64,000 nt of DNA from Dyadobacter diqingensis (GTDB lineage: Bacteria > Bacteroidota > Bacteroidia > Cytophagales > Spirosomataceae), in the NCBI RefSeq assembly GCF_024220585.1, contig NZ_JAMXKF010000001.1:1374033-1438032 (forward strand). Reading direction: 5' to 3'. Below the pieces are notes generated by a model. That model searched no databases, was not told the origin of the DNA, and saw only the letters and a list, made by a program, of their open reading frames with translations. Below, one piece after another: positions 25,551 through 34,240 of the stretch (the stretch's first letter is position 1; each line of letters begins with the position of its first letter). Both the position numbers and the translations under genes were made by a program.

Positions 25551-26369
25551 TTAAGGCAATTTTGAAATCAATAATTTGAAATTGTCAATCACCAGGTTCG
25601 GTTCGTCAATCATGATAAAATGCCCCGACTGTGTGGTGGCAATATGGGTAAAATCGGTTACACCATTTTTTAACAATTCGTGTGCATCATAGAAGATTTG
25701 CTTTTCTGATGATGAATGGGGAGGCTCCACTTTCATACTCGTTAGCACGATTACCGGTACGTTTGGCAAAGAAGGTAATTTACTGGTGTATTGCAGGTCT
25801 TCTATAAATTCCCTGGCTTCAAGTGTCCCTCCGAAATTGGCACCGTTGGCATTTTTGGAAGCATCGTAAAGCATATCTTCTTCTGCCTGCGAAGGACGAT
25901 TATAAAATTCGTGTGAGGGATCAACAAATAAGAGGGCAGCCGTTTTGAGTGGGTTTTTAACAGCATAATCTCGTATGATCAAACCGCCCAATGAGTGCCC
26001 GATCAATATTACCTTTCTTCCGTTTGAAAACTTATCGATGACGCTTTCCAATTCGCTTCGTAACCGGTCGATATTTCTTGGGCTTGGGCCATTTTCCGAC
26101 TGCCCATAACCCGCCCGGTCATACATGAGTACATCAAGGTTACTGTTTATTTGTGAAGCAACAGCGTTATTATTCCATACCGTATGGTCGTTGCCCAATC
26201 CGGATTCAAAAACAACTAAATACTTAGAATTTTTTATTGCGGAGAATGATGCCAGTTTGTGGGTAGTTAAATTGATTTTTGTTTCTGTGAAAGCAGGTGT
26301 TGCGTCGTTCGTTTTTTTACAGGAAATAATAAATAAAAGGGTAGCCAAGGCTAATAGTGTGATTTTCAT
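25551..26369 (-). CDS. Alpha/beta hydrolase lipoprotein
   Basis: A 272-residue protein with a lipoprotein signal (LATLLFIISC, Cys17). The fold features are LVVFESGLGNDHTVW (oxyanion region), MYDRAGYGQSENGPS, the nucleophile elbow IGHSLGG, PVIVLTSMK with the acid region, and the late histidine in SGHFIMIDEP. A complete Ser-acid-His set is therefore present. It should act in the periplasm or at the surface on an ester or amide, and the substrate cannot be inferred. It precedes the carboxypeptidase-like gene by 87 bases on the same strand, so co-transcription is possible. Confidence 0.88.
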   Translation of the reverse strand: MKITLLALATLLFIISCKKTNDATPAFTETKINLTTHKLASFSAIKNSKYLVVFESGLGNDHTVWNNNAVASQINSNLDVLMYDRAGYGQSENGPSPRNIDRLRSELESVIDKFSNGRKVILIGHSLGGLIIRDYAVKNPLKTAALLFVDPSHEFYNRPSQAEEDMLYDASKNANGANFGGTLEAREFIEDLQYTSKLPSLPNVPVIVLTSMKVEPPHSSSEKQIFYDAHELLKNGVTDFTHIATTQSGHFIMIDEPNLVIDNFKLLISKLP

Positions 26370-26487
26370 TTCAGCGTTTTTGATTCATATTTTTTCGTAA
26401 AGCTACTCCGGTTAAAATGATAAGTAACTGTATCCGGATTAATAAATTGTAAGCATGCCAAGTTTACCGAAGAAAAAGCCGCTCGCC

Positions 26488-27552
26488 CTACTTTTCATCT
26501 TTATAGATCATCACTTCACCTTTTCCATCACTTTTAATAAATCCCCTGTACATACCCTCACTGTTAAAAGGCATCGCGATATTCCCGTTTCGATCCAGCG
26601 CAATTACGCCACCTTCTCCACCGCGTTCTACCAGTTTTTTCATAACCACTTCATCGGCAGCTTCTTTAACAGTCAGGCCTTTGTATTCCATTAAACTTGA
26701 AATGTCATAAGCTACAACTGATCTGATAAAAAACTCTCCATGACCAGTTGCCGATACGGCACAGGTTGTGTTATTGGCATAAGTGCCGGCACCTATAATT
26801 GGCGCGTCACCAACCCGTCCATATTTCTTGTTGGTCATTCCACCCGTTGAGGTTCCGGCTGTAAGATTTCCAAACTTGTCAAGCGCAACACAGCCCACGG
26901 TGCCAAATTTTTTGCCCTCGGTAAAGATCAGATCCTCATCCTTCGAATAGCCCGTTTTCGGCGCTTTCTTAATTTCCTTCTTATTTTCAGAATGATCCAG
27001 TTCGATTTTCTCCTGCTCTTTTGCTTTTTGCAAAGCCTTAAATCTCGCCTCTGTATAAAAATATGCCGGGTCTACAATTTCCAGTCCCTGTTCCTTGGCA
27101 AACTGATCCGCTCCCTTTCCTGCCATCAATACGTGCGGTGATTTTTCCATCACGGCAATAGCACCGCGAATTGGATTTTTGATGGTGGTTACGCCTGCAA
27201 TGGCACCTGCCTTCAAAGTATTTCCTTCCATGATTGCTGCATCCAGTTCGTTCTTTCCTTCATTGGTAAAAACAGCACCTTTTCCGGCATTAAACAATGG
27301 AGAATCCTCCATCACCATAATCGCCGCCTCAACCGCCTGTAAACTGGTACCGCCCTTTTTCAAAATCGCATAACCCTTTTGGAGTGCTGTATTTAATGCT
27401 TCCCGGTATGCTTTTTCCTTTTCGGGAGTCATATTGGCGCGTGTGATCGTCCCGGCGCCTCCATGAATGACGAGCGTTATTTTATCAGAATAATCCTGAG
27501 CGAACGCCGTCTGGAATAAAAAACAGCAAACAATCGAATAAATAAATTTCAT
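26488..27552 (-). CDS. Isoaspartyl peptidase / plant-type L-asparaginase (Ntn hydrolase)
   Basis: A 354-residue precursor with a signal peptide (ending FAQD). Family landmarks are LVIHGGAGTI, FNAGKGAVFT (substrate loop), NELDAAIM and NPIRGAIAVM. The self-cleavage site is GTVGCVALDKFGN, where Thr218 becomes the N-terminal nucleophile after processing. TSTGGMTNKKYGRVGDAPI and GTYANNTTCAVSATGHGE follow. The linker before Thr218 is long and charged (about residues 175-210). The enzyme cleaves iso-Asp dipeptides and asparagine in the periplasm. It appears to be monocistronic. Confidence 0.95.
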   Translation of the reverse strand: MKFIYSIVCCFLFQTAFAQDYSDKITLVIHGGAGTITRANMTPEKEKAYREALNTALQKGYAILKKGGTSLQAVEAAIMVMEDSPLFNAGKGAVFTNEGKNELDAAIMEGNTLKAGAIAGVTTIKNPIRGAIAVMEKSPHVLMAGKGADQFAKEQGLEIVDPAYFYTEARFKALQKAKEQEKIELDHSENKKEIKKAPKTGYSKDEDLIFTEGKKFGTVGCVALDKFGNLTAGTSTGGMTNKKYGRVGDAPIIGAGTYANNTTCAVSATGHGEFFIRSVVAYDISSLMEYKGLTVKEAADEVVMKKLVERGGEGGVIALDRNGNIAMPFNSEGMYRGFIKSDGKGEVMIYKDEK

Positions 27553-27605
27553 AGGAGCACATGTTTAATGATAGACTTTATCAAATCTACTAACTATCAC
27601 CTGCA

Positions 27606-27755
27606 TTAAAGATCTCCATTTGGCTTTTTTTGCTTCGCTTTGAAATATGCAAGCCACATGCCCACGAAAATGGCTATTGATGTATAAGTTGATATGGGAA
27701 GCGATTTCCCTGATTGATAGGAATGAACGACAACCCAGATAACAGCGGTCGTCAT
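27606..27755 (-). CDS. Possible small membrane protein (49 residues)
   Basis: A short frame with an ATG complementary to 27753-27755 reads MTTAVIWVVVHSYQSG, then KSLPISTYTSIAIFVG, then MWLAYFKAKQKKPNGDL. It has two hydrophobic segments (residues 3-11 and 26-38) and a strongly basic tail after the second, as expected for a small inner-membrane protein with a cytoplasmic C-terminus. A stop codon lies just upstream in frame. It stands in an otherwise empty 409-base gap between the phosphorylase and peptidase genes and is on the same strand as both. It could be a real small protein or the relic of a larger one. Confidence 0.4.
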   Translation of the reverse strand: MTTAVIWVVVHSYQSGKSLPISTYTSIAIFVGMWLAYFKAKQKKPNGDL

Positions 27756-27875
27756 TTGGTTAGAGAAGTTTATTAATTAAATCAATTTGAATGCTTCCCG
27801 GCATTCGCAGGTTACTCTGTTAACGCCTGACTAAAAAAAGATCACTGATTGCCTACAAAATAACACCAACCCACT

Positions 27876-27936
27876 TGACACGAAACGTGTCATTTTTGAC
27901 AAACAACCGACCAGCTTTCGCTGGTCGGTTGTTTGT
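27876..27936. terminator. Terminator hairpin(s) behind the phosphorylase-like gene
   Basis: A 17-bp perfect stem, ACAAACAACCGACCAGC with GCTGGTCGGTTGTTTGT (27899-27936), has a TTTC loop and T-rich flanks on the plus side. It lies 25 bases behind the stop of the minus-strand phosphorylase-like gene. A smaller hairpin, TGACACG-AAA-CGTGTCA followed by TTTTT, is adjacent at 27876-27897. Both read as terminators on the plus strand as well, although no plus-strand gene is seen upstream. Confidence 0.7.
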
Positions 27937-27961
27937 TTTAAGGCATTGAATCTATATCTTT

Positions 27962-29605
27962 TCAATACAATTTTTCATAATATTCCCGCGCCATCCGGTC
28001 GGAGTTAAATTCCTCGCTAACGTCGTTCATACTGTTTAAAGTGATCCGCTGCCATTCCTGCTGGTTTTTATAATAGGTGGGAAGCACCTTATTTTCAATC
28101 ACTTCAAACAATGCGTCGCAATCCTGCTTATTGATATCTTCTCCTTCCGCCACCGGCAGGATGAATGAATTTTCATCGTTTTTGGCAAATTCACAAATCC
28201 ACCCGTCGAAGGTAGAAAGGTTCAGCGAGGCATTCATGGCGGCTGTCATTCCACTTGTTCCGGATGCTTCACGGGTAACCACCGGCGTATTCAGCCAAAC
28301 ATCGGACCCGTCTTTTAGCAACTTGGAAAGTGCCAGTTCATAACCCGTCAGCACAGCCATATTCGGAAAATAATGACTCAGGTAAAAAAGATGATTGAAG
28401 GTATTGATGGCACCTTCATCCTTCGGATAAGGCTTGCCTGCCCAAATAATCTGGATCGGCAGCTCTTTATTTTCCAGCAATTTTTTAAACCGTTCCACAT
28501 CCCAGGTCAGGATATCCGGACGTTTATATGCCGCAAACCGGCGCGCCCAGACAAGCGTCAGAACATTAGGATCAAAAATCTTCCCGCACTGGTCGGCAAC
28601 GGTTTTGAAAAGTACTGTTTTTAACTCCTTTTTGCGCGTAGCAATGGTTTTGGAATCCTTTTTAATCCGGGCCTTTTCCAATACCGGATCTACCCAATAC
28701 GTGTTATTCTGGGCGTTGGTGATATGGATAATCTCACAAATACCCGGATAACTTTTCCACATCTGACGGGACACTTCTCCGTGTAATTTAGACACGCCGT
28801 TAGCCTTTCTGCTCAGCCTTAAAGCGGCCAGAGAATGGTTAAAGGTATTGTCCTTAATACCGGTTATCTTCCTGACCACATCCATTTTTAACCCTGAAAA
28901 GAATCCGAGTCCTTCCAGGAAATTGATGTCGTGCTTTTCATTTCCGGCTTCTTCCGGCGTATGCGTCGTAAAAACCAGACGCTTTTTCAGGTCAGGTACT
29001 TTTTTATATTTCTGGTAGAGATAAAATGCTGCGGAAACCGCGTGTGCTTCATTTAAATGATACACTTCGGGTTCATATTGGAGCTCGTCCAATAACCTGG
29101 CACCGCCTATTCCCAGTACCATACATTGCGCCACCTTCATGGTCACATCAAAATCGTAAAGTGAATAGGAAATTGCACGCGTGGCCTCATCATTTCCGTC
29201 CGTGTCCGTCGTAAGGAAAAACATCGGAGCCGTTTTAAAAATCTCAGGATCGAGGTAATAAGCCCTTACCCAAACATCTTTTCCCAAGATCGGAATTTGA
29301 AACTGAATGCCCGTATCCGTTAAAAAATGATAGATTTTTTCATGGAATTGCGGTTCCATACTATTATCCTTTTTCCGCCCCTGGTCATAATATCCGTATT
29401 TCCAGAGCATTCCAACGCCGATGAGATTCTGATTTAAGGCATAAACACTTTTCATATGGGAGCCCGCCAGAAAACCCAGACCGCCAGAATAAGTTTTGAG
29501 CGCCTGGTCCAATGCAAACTCCATTGAAAAATAAGCTACTGATTTCGTATAGTTTTTATCCGGTTTAAACGGATGCTTAAAGGGCACAGAAAATGACTGC
29601 TTCAT
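27962..29605 (-). CDS. Alpha-glucan phosphorylase-like protein (GT35 short type) without the PLP lysine
   Basis: A 547-residue cytosolic protein. It matches the short maltodextrin/alpha-glucan phosphorylases: SVAYFSMEFALDQALKTYSG followed by GLGFLAGSHM, LLDELQYEPEVYHLNEAHA (in parts), FTTHTPEEAGNEKHD, the phosphate-site-like WARRFAAYKRPDIL, IWAGKPYPKD and EASGTSGMTAAMN. In active phosphorylases the last motif contains the lysine that binds pyridoxal phosphate (EASGTSGMK). Here codon 454 is ACA, giving threonine. The rest of the motif is intact, so this is not general decay. It may be an inactive glucan-binding or regulatory protein, or an enzyme with altered chemistry. It follows the DUF3500 gene by 29 bases. 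Confidence 0.85.
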   Translation of the reverse strand: MKQSFSVPFKHPFKPDKNYTKSVAYFSMEFALDQALKTYSGGLGFLAGSHMKSVYALNQNLIGVGMLWKYGYYDQGRKKDNSMEPQFHEKIYHFLTDTGIQFQIPILGKDVWVRAYYLDPEIFKTAPMFFLTTDTDGNDEATRAISYSLYDFDVTMKVAQCMVLGIGGARLLDELQYEPEVYHLNEAHAVSAAFYLYQKYKKVPDLKKRLVFTTHTPEEAGNEKHDINFLEGLGFFSGLKMDVVRKITGIKDNTFNHSLAALRLSRKANGVSKLHGEVSRQMWKSYPGICEIIHITNAQNNTYWVDPVLEKARIKKDSKTIATRKKELKTVLFKTVADQCGKIFDPNVLTLVWARRFAAYKRPDILTWDVERFKKLLENKELPIQIIWAGKPYPKDEGAINTFNHLFYLSHYFPNMAVLTGYELALSKLLKDGSDVWLNTPVVTREASGTSGMTAAMNASLNLSTFDGWICEFAKNDENSFILPVAEGEDINKQDCDALFEVIENKVLPTYYKNQQEWQRITLNSMNDVSEEFNSDRMAREYYEKLY

Positions 29606-29634
29606 TGAGGCAAAGTTTAAGTGAAAGATATTTA

Positions 29635-30702
29635 CTAATGATTCGCGTGCATTTTTTCGTAATGCGCCCGTAACAAATCTTCTCCGAAATCATTGGTAAG
29701 GTCCCTGACCACAGTGTGAATGTGATTAGCGTTATTTTGGGTATTATCCAGTTCAATCAGGATTGTCGGTCCCTGAATCCGGTAATAATAACCTGCCCCA
29801 TCCTTTATTTCCGGATCCGTTTTTCCCATCCAAGCAAAATGTATGCCATCAAGACCGGTTCCCTTTAACTTATTCATTTGCTGGTTTTTCAAAGTCACAT
29901 GATAACGATCCAGATAAACCGCGATCAGCTTTTGAAAAAGCTTTTTCTGCGCCGGTGTCATATCTTTCATCGCAATTCCTTCCGGTTTCAGCTTCACCAA
30001 TTTACTCCGTTTATTTGAAGATAAAATTTCCCAGGGTGCCTTTTCAGATAAAATTATTGTCTTCTGCTGTGCTGCCGAAAACGAATGAAGAAGCTCAAAA
30101 GCCACATCCTGCTCGTCTTTTAATATTCGTTTACCTTTTTGAGGAACGTCAGCCAGCACGATTCCTGGATTTGAACCAAAGAAACCAGGTGTAAAAGTAA
30201 TTTCATCTCCGGCCACCGTAAAATGCAGTGAAATATGATGCCCTTCCAGACGCCAGCCCCAGGGTTCTTTTTCACCGGGTTTTCCAAAAATCAGAAAGGC
30301 ATAGTTCTCAGGATCACGGTAGGTATCGTTCGCAGATTTATTTTCAATCACCCGCAGGACATTTTCAAGGTCAATGATTTCTCTGGTTTTTTGATAGCCA
30401 CCGGCACTCAAAACAATTCTGACCATCTCAAAAGCCTTAGCTTGCTGATCAGCATTCATGTTTTTCAACGTTAATCCCTTCCGGGCTCTGGGAACATAAT
30501 TCCAGTCAAAACGAAGCGAATCGGCGAACGAAACACAGGCCTCTTTTTTCCGCGTGGCATCCAGACTGCCGGTAAAATTCTGAACAGCCGTCGACAATTT
30601 CCCGACAAGCAGCTTATCCTGGGCTTGAAGAGAACCAGATTTAAACAACGTTATAAAACAGGCAAAGAGAAACAATTTGCAGACCAGCGGATAGGATTTC
30701 AT
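29635..30702 (-). CDS. DUF3500 family secreted protein
   Basis: A 355-residue protein with a signal peptide (ending SLQAQ). DUF3500 features include LRFDWNYVPRARKGL, FEMVRIVLSAGGYQKTREII (in parts), YAFLIFGKPGEKEPWGWRLE then GHHISLHFT, FFGSNPG, and near the end GYYYRIQGPTILIELDNTQ. The conserved PWGWRLEGHH block looks like an active or metal site. The biochemical role of the family is unknown to me. It is the first gene of a probable two-gene operon with the phosphorylase-like gene, and a terminator separates it from cysQ upstream. Confidence 0.85.
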   Translation of the reverse strand: MKSYPLVCKLFLFACFITLFKSGSLQAQDKLLVGKLSTAVQNFTGSLDATRKKEACVSFADSLRFDWNYVPRARKGLTLKNMNADQQAKAFEMVRIVLSAGGYQKTREIIDLENVLRVIENKSANDTYRDPENYAFLIFGKPGEKEPWGWRLEGHHISLHFTVAGDEITFTPGFFGSNPGIVLADVPQKGKRILKDEQDVAFELLHSFSAAQQKTIILSEKAPWEILSSNKRSKLVKLKPEGIAMKDMTPAQKKLFQKLIAVYLDRYHVTLKNQQMNKLKGTGLDGIHFAWMGKTDPEIKDGAGYYYRIQGPTILIELDNTQNNANHIHTVVRDLTNDFGEDLLRAHYEKMHANH

Positions 30703-30731
30703 GATTTTTGTCTGTCAGTGAATGTATAAAT

Positions 30732-30785
30732 AAAAAAGAGCTTGTCTGCCCGATTATACTTTACCGGACTGACATGCTCTTTTTT
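30732..30785 (-). terminator. Intrinsic terminator behind cysQ
   Basis: AAAAAAGAGC-TTGTC and GACATGCTCTTTTTT form a long stem with one mismatch, with U-rich arms on both strands. The loop region contains GATTATACTT, which recurs in the hairpin at 33287-33326. Confidence 0.8.
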
Positions 30786-30826
30786 CGCTAAATGTTTAAG
30801 AAACTTAGCTTTATCTCTTAACCTGG

Positions 30827-31609
30827 CTATTCATCTCTTAATGTCAAATGCTGGGCGCTGCAAATAAAACTTCCGTTTAAGAGAGACGATTTATTGTATA
30901 AAAAAGGCTCTCCTGAAAGTTTGGTCATTTTACCGCCACTCAGTGTAAGAATCGCCTGCCCGGCCGCTGTATCCCATTCCATCGTGGGGCCGTGACGGAA
31001 ATAAATATGCGCCTCTCCTTCTGCCACCAGGCAAAATTTAAGTGAACTTCCGATCGCAACATTTTTAACAATCGGATAACGTGCGAGTACTTCCGTTTCG
31101 GCAGGGGCTGCATGCGAACGGCTGCCGACTGAAACCCAGTCTACACTGTTTTTGTCCACTTTCATTGCAGATTTCACACCGTCAGAAGTTATTTTCCATC
31201 CGCCGGTTTCCTGATTGGCATAGTATAGGGTATCGGTGACCGGCACATAAATAACGCCTAAAACAGGGACGCGGTTATGGATCAAAGCAATGTTTATCGT
31301 GAATTCTCCATTGCGGTTTATAAACTCTTTTGTCCCGTCCAACGGGTCAACACACCAGAAATATTCCCAATCCTTCCGCTCTTCATAAGGTATGTTCTGC
31401 CCCTCCTCAGACAGGATCGGAATTTCCGGCGTAAATGTTTTCAACCGGTTAACGATCAACTCATTGGATGCTTCATCAGCCAGCGTTAATGGTGATTCAT
31501 CCGTTTTATATTTTACCTCTTCCGCCTTCTCCGAATCATTATAAACAGCCAGGACTACCTTTCCGGCATCCTTTGCGATTGATAGTAATTCTTCTATTTC
31601 GAGTTGCAT
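30827..31609 (-). CDS. cysQ: 3'(2'),5'-bisphosphate nucleotidase CysQ
   Basis: A 260-residue cytosolic enzyme of the inositol-monophosphatase superfamily. The metal motifs are ILSEEGQN, FWCVDPLDGTKEFINRNGEF (DPLDGT with adjacent KEF typical of CysQ) and MEWDTAAGQAIL. The FTINIALIHNRVPVLGVIYVP segment supports CysQ over an inositol phosphatase. It removes the 3' phosphate from PAP, a by-product of sulfate assimilation and sulfotransfer; loss slows sulfate reduction in other bacteria. No other sulfur-assimilation gene is adjacent. Its terminator lies 40 bases behind the stop. Confidence 0.93.
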   Translation of the reverse strand: MQLEIEELLSIAKDAGKVVLAVYNDSEKAEEVKYKTDESPLTLADEASNELIVNRLKTFTPEIPILSEEGQNIPYEERKDWEYFWCVDPLDGTKEFINRNGEFTINIALIHNRVPVLGVIYVPVTDTLYYANQETGGWKITSDGVKSAMKVDKNSVDWVSVGSRSHAAPAETEVLARYPIVKNVAIGSSLKFCLVAEGEAHIYFRHGPTMEWDTAAGQAILTLSGGKMTKLSGEPFLYNKSSLLNGSFICSAQHLTLRDE

Positions 31610-32035
31610 ATCAGGGTCTGGATTGGTGTGGGAACAAGACTAATCTGCAAATTATAGTGTTAAAATTTTAATATTATTAGCCAAAATTGACTAGTAATTG
31701 ACGTTTTTTCTCAATTGACCAACAACTACGGGCATCCTTTTTTCCACAGACCCAAACAAACCTTCCTGCAACTTTATCCTTTGAAGGTCTTCCGGGTTCA
31801 AATTTTTACTAACCTACTGCTCCAAATTTTTATTTAAGATAAAAAAATATTCGATTTCTTCCTTGGTAAAGACGTGGCTTTTTTGATCGTTACAACCACA
31901 ACCATTCCTTTTGATTACCAACCGGAACATCGTCTTAACAGATTGGAATGAGCAGTTTAGAGCCGGGCTGATCCAACTACTCCAAAACCCTGTTCTGCTC
32001 CTTTTGCCTTTAACAAGTAATCTTGTGCAATTAAA
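31610..32035. other. Intergenic region between the LacI-type gene and cysQ
   Basis: No convincing gene is seen in these 426 bases. On the minus strand a 38-codon frame (MFRLVIKRNGCGCNDQKSHV, then FTKEEIEYFFI...) lies at about 31820-31935, and a 25-codon frame ending GFGVVGSARL directly follows the LacI stop in another register. Both look more protein-like than chance would often give, but each is too short to call. They might be gene relics. No clear terminator or promoter is visible. Confidence 0.35.
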
Positions 32036-33130
32036 TCATTTTATGGATTCCTCAACAAGGTCTTCCTCGTCGATGTAATAATGCAGATTCTCTTTTGTGA
32101 CGATATCCAGCGGCAAAAATTTGAGTGGCTGAACATCTTTTTTAAAGACCAGAAAATCCACAAGCTGACTCACGCTCCAGTACCCCTGCCCTTTCGGATT
32201 CTGATTGATCAGGAACGAAATGGCTCCCGTATTGAGATAAGCCAGATTTTTGGGAAGCAAATCATAACCGATAATTTTCACACCACTAATCTTCTTTTTT
32301 TCCAGATAAGTAGCAATGTCATAAGCCTTTGACGTCGTGACGAAAATGTGTTTCAGGTCCGGGGTGTTATCTACAATATCATCCAGTTTTTTAACAAAAG
32401 CATTCTGATCGGAACGGTTAAGTTCAACCCGTATAATCTTGTAGTGATTTTCCGGATCATTCTCGGTGAAATAACTGCGCATGCCATTTTCCTTTTTAAT
32501 CAAATGGGCAGCGTTACTTATTTCCTCATCAATATGGGCGATGAGTATGGAACATGGTCCGGGCTGACCGTAGTGCAGAAGTTTACCACCAAGCATTCCG
32601 CTCTGGTACGAATCCTGGCCAATGTAGCTAAGCGGCCCAAACTCGGCGATTTCCGTGTTAAACAATACAAACGGGATCTTATCCTTGCCCCACTTTTCAA
32701 AAAAAGGCAATGTCTCGCGGTAAAAAATCGGCGATAACAAAATGCCATCCGGTCGGGTCCTCGTCAGTTCATTGGCTTTTTCTATATACGAATCGGCCTG
32801 ATAAGGATTAAAAACAAACTGCTCGACTACCACGCCATATTGTTTCAGGTCTTTTTCCGCCTTTTCAATCCCTGCCTTGGGTGCTTTCCAGTAAGAATCC
32901 ACCTGATGATCCGGAATCAAGGCGGCAATACGATAAGTTTTGTGCGAACCCAGCGCTCTGGCCATCAGGTTGGGTTCGTAATTGCTTTCTTCTATGATTT
33001 TGAGAATCTTCGCCTTGGCTTTCTCCGATACCTTCCCTCTGTTGTGCAGCACGCGGTCTACCGTCCCTGTTGATACGCCCGCTTTTAACGCAATATCCTT
33101 TATTCTTACATTCCTGTTATTCTGTTCCAA
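32036..33130 (-). CDS. LacI-family regulator with periplasmic-binding-type sensor domain
   Basis: A 364-residue DNA-binding protein. The N-terminal LacI helix-turn-helix is RIKDIALKAGVSTGTVDRVL followed by HNRGKVSEKA, with the hinge region NYEPNLMARALGS. The C-terminal sensor resembles simple-sugar-binding domains (IAALIPDHQVDSYWKAPKAG, DGILLSPIFYRETLPFFEKW, KIIGYDLLPKNLAYLN, FLINQNPKGQGYWS). The subtype with GVSTGTVDRVLHNRG recognises sugar-type ligands in many Bacteroidota. Its own target is not evident: the gene stands alone and no palindrome with a central CG is seen just upstream. It might act at a distance. Confidence 0.92.
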   Translation of the reverse strand: MEQNNRNVRIKDIALKAGVSTGTVDRVLHNRGKVSEKAKAKILKIIEESNYEPNLMARALGSHKTYRIAALIPDHQVDSYWKAPKAGIEKAEKDLKQYGVVVEQFVFNPYQADSYIEKANELTRTRPDGILLSPIFYRETLPFFEKWGKDKIPFVLFNTEIAEFGPLSYIGQDSYQSGMLGGKLLHYGQPGPCSILIAHIDEEISNAAHLIKKENGMRSYFTENDPENHYKIIRVELNRSDQNAFVKKLDDIVDNTPDLKHIFVTTSKAYDIATYLEKKKISGVKIIGYDLLPKNLAYLNTGAISFLINQNPKGQGYWSVSQLVDFLVFKKDVQPLKFLPLDIVTKENLHYYIDEEDLVEESIK

Positions 33131-33286
33131 TTTGACGTCGATTTTTTCAGATAATAATATAGAGTGTCTGGTTTACCGCGGAGTTGGAGATCCTATCCAC
33201 CGGTCTGTTGCTGTGCAATAATTTGTGCATAAAGGTAAGGGATCGGGTCCCAATGAAGGCAGAATTTTCAAAGGGACTGGATTGAT

Positions 33287-33326
33287 AAAGAAAATGCCTG
33301 CCGGATTATACTTGATCCGACAGGCA
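33287..33326 (-). terminator. Intrinsic terminator of the helical-repeat gene
   Basis: TGCCTGTCGGAT and ATCCGGCAGGCA (minus strand) form a 12-bp stem with one mismatch, followed by TTTTCTTT. The loop carries the reverse complement of GATTATACTT, as in the hairpin at 30732-30785. Confidence 0.7.
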
Positions 33327-33349
33327 CTTATTATCAAATGGAACAGATA

Positions 33350-34240
33350 TTATTTCCCGAACAAACGTGCCCAGAATCCCTTCGCTTTGGTTTTGGTTTC
33401 TTCATATGTCTCCGACGCCGCCTCTTTCAGATCTTCCAGCTCTTCGGCTGCTTTGGCTTTCAGCTCAGCTGCCTTAACCTGCGCTTCCGCCAGTTTTTCC
33501 GCAGCGATTTCCTTGGCATCTTCAAGCTTTTCGGCGGCTAGTTCCTTCGCATCCGCGAACTTTTCAGACGCTTCCTCTTTCAGTTCCGCGAATTTGTCCG
33601 CAGCTTCTTCCTTCAAACCTTCGGCTCTGCCCGACAGGTCCGAAATAATTTCTTCTGCTTTTACTTTCCCTGCCGCAATATTTAATTCGACTTCATTTTG
33701 AAGCTGCTCCACTTTGCCCGAAAAACCCGATTTAAGTTCTTCCACCTTCTCTGCTCCTGCTTCTTTTACCTCTTCCGCTTTGGCAGCCACCTCTTCCTTC
33801 ACCTCAACGATTTTCTCTTCGGCTACCTCTGCTTTTTCGGCCACTACTTCTTTTACTTCTTCGGCCTTCACTTCTGCTGTTTCCTTTACCTCTTCCACTT
33901 TTGCAGAAACTTCTTCCTTCACTTCGGCAACCGTCTCTTTTGCAGCTTCCAGTTTTTCTTCTCCGGCAGCTTTTACTTCTTCTACCGTTTCCGAAACCTC
34001 GGCTTTTACTTCCTCCACTTTATCTGTCACCACCGCTTCCACTTCTTCAGCTTTATCTGCTGCTACCGCTTTTACTTCCTCAACCTCCGTTGCTGCTGCA
34101 ACTTCCACATCCTCCTTAATCTCCGAAATTCCTTCGGCAGCTTCATCTTTTACTTCGATCGATTTATCTTTAATATCTTCGATTTTTTTATCCAACGACT
34201 CGTCTGCATCGCTTGGTTGAGGTTTTTCATTGTCTGCCAT
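33350..34240 (-). CDS. Ala/Glu/Lys/Val-rich long-helix repeat protein
   Basis: This 296-residue protein is built almost entirely from heptad- or 11-mer-like repeats such as AEEVKE, KVEEVKAEV, AAKAEEVKE and KFAELKEEASEKF. It contains no Cys or His, Pro only in the first ten residues, and a single Trp near the end (GFWARLFGK). There is no signal peptide. The composition is like LEA-type stress proteins or amphipathic apolipoprotein-like helices; it may be a long single helix that folds on membranes, with the aromatic basic tail as an anchor. Low-complexity sequence makes homology searches unreliable. It has its own terminator. Long open frames on the opposite strand are a by-product of the codon pattern. 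Confidence 0.8.
   Translation of the reverse strand: MADNEKPQPSDADESLDKKIEDIKDKSIEVKDEAAEGISEIKEDVEVAAATEVEEVKAVAADKAEEVEAVVTDKVEEVKAEVSETVEEVKAAGEEKLEAAKETVAEVKEEVSAKVEEVKETAEVKAEEVKEVVAEKAEVAEEKIVEVKEEVAAKAEEVKEAGAEKVEELKSGFSGKVEQLQNEVELNIAAGKVKAEEIISDLSGRAEGLKEEAADKFAELKEEASEKFADAKELAAEKLEDAKEIAAEKLAEAQVKAAELKAKAAEELEDLKEAASETYEETKTKAKGFWARLFGK

Noticed and set aside
31610..32035. Short protein-like frames between the LacI-type gene and cysQ as genes
   Set aside because: Each is under 40 codons, in different registers, without start context; described only as intergenic content.
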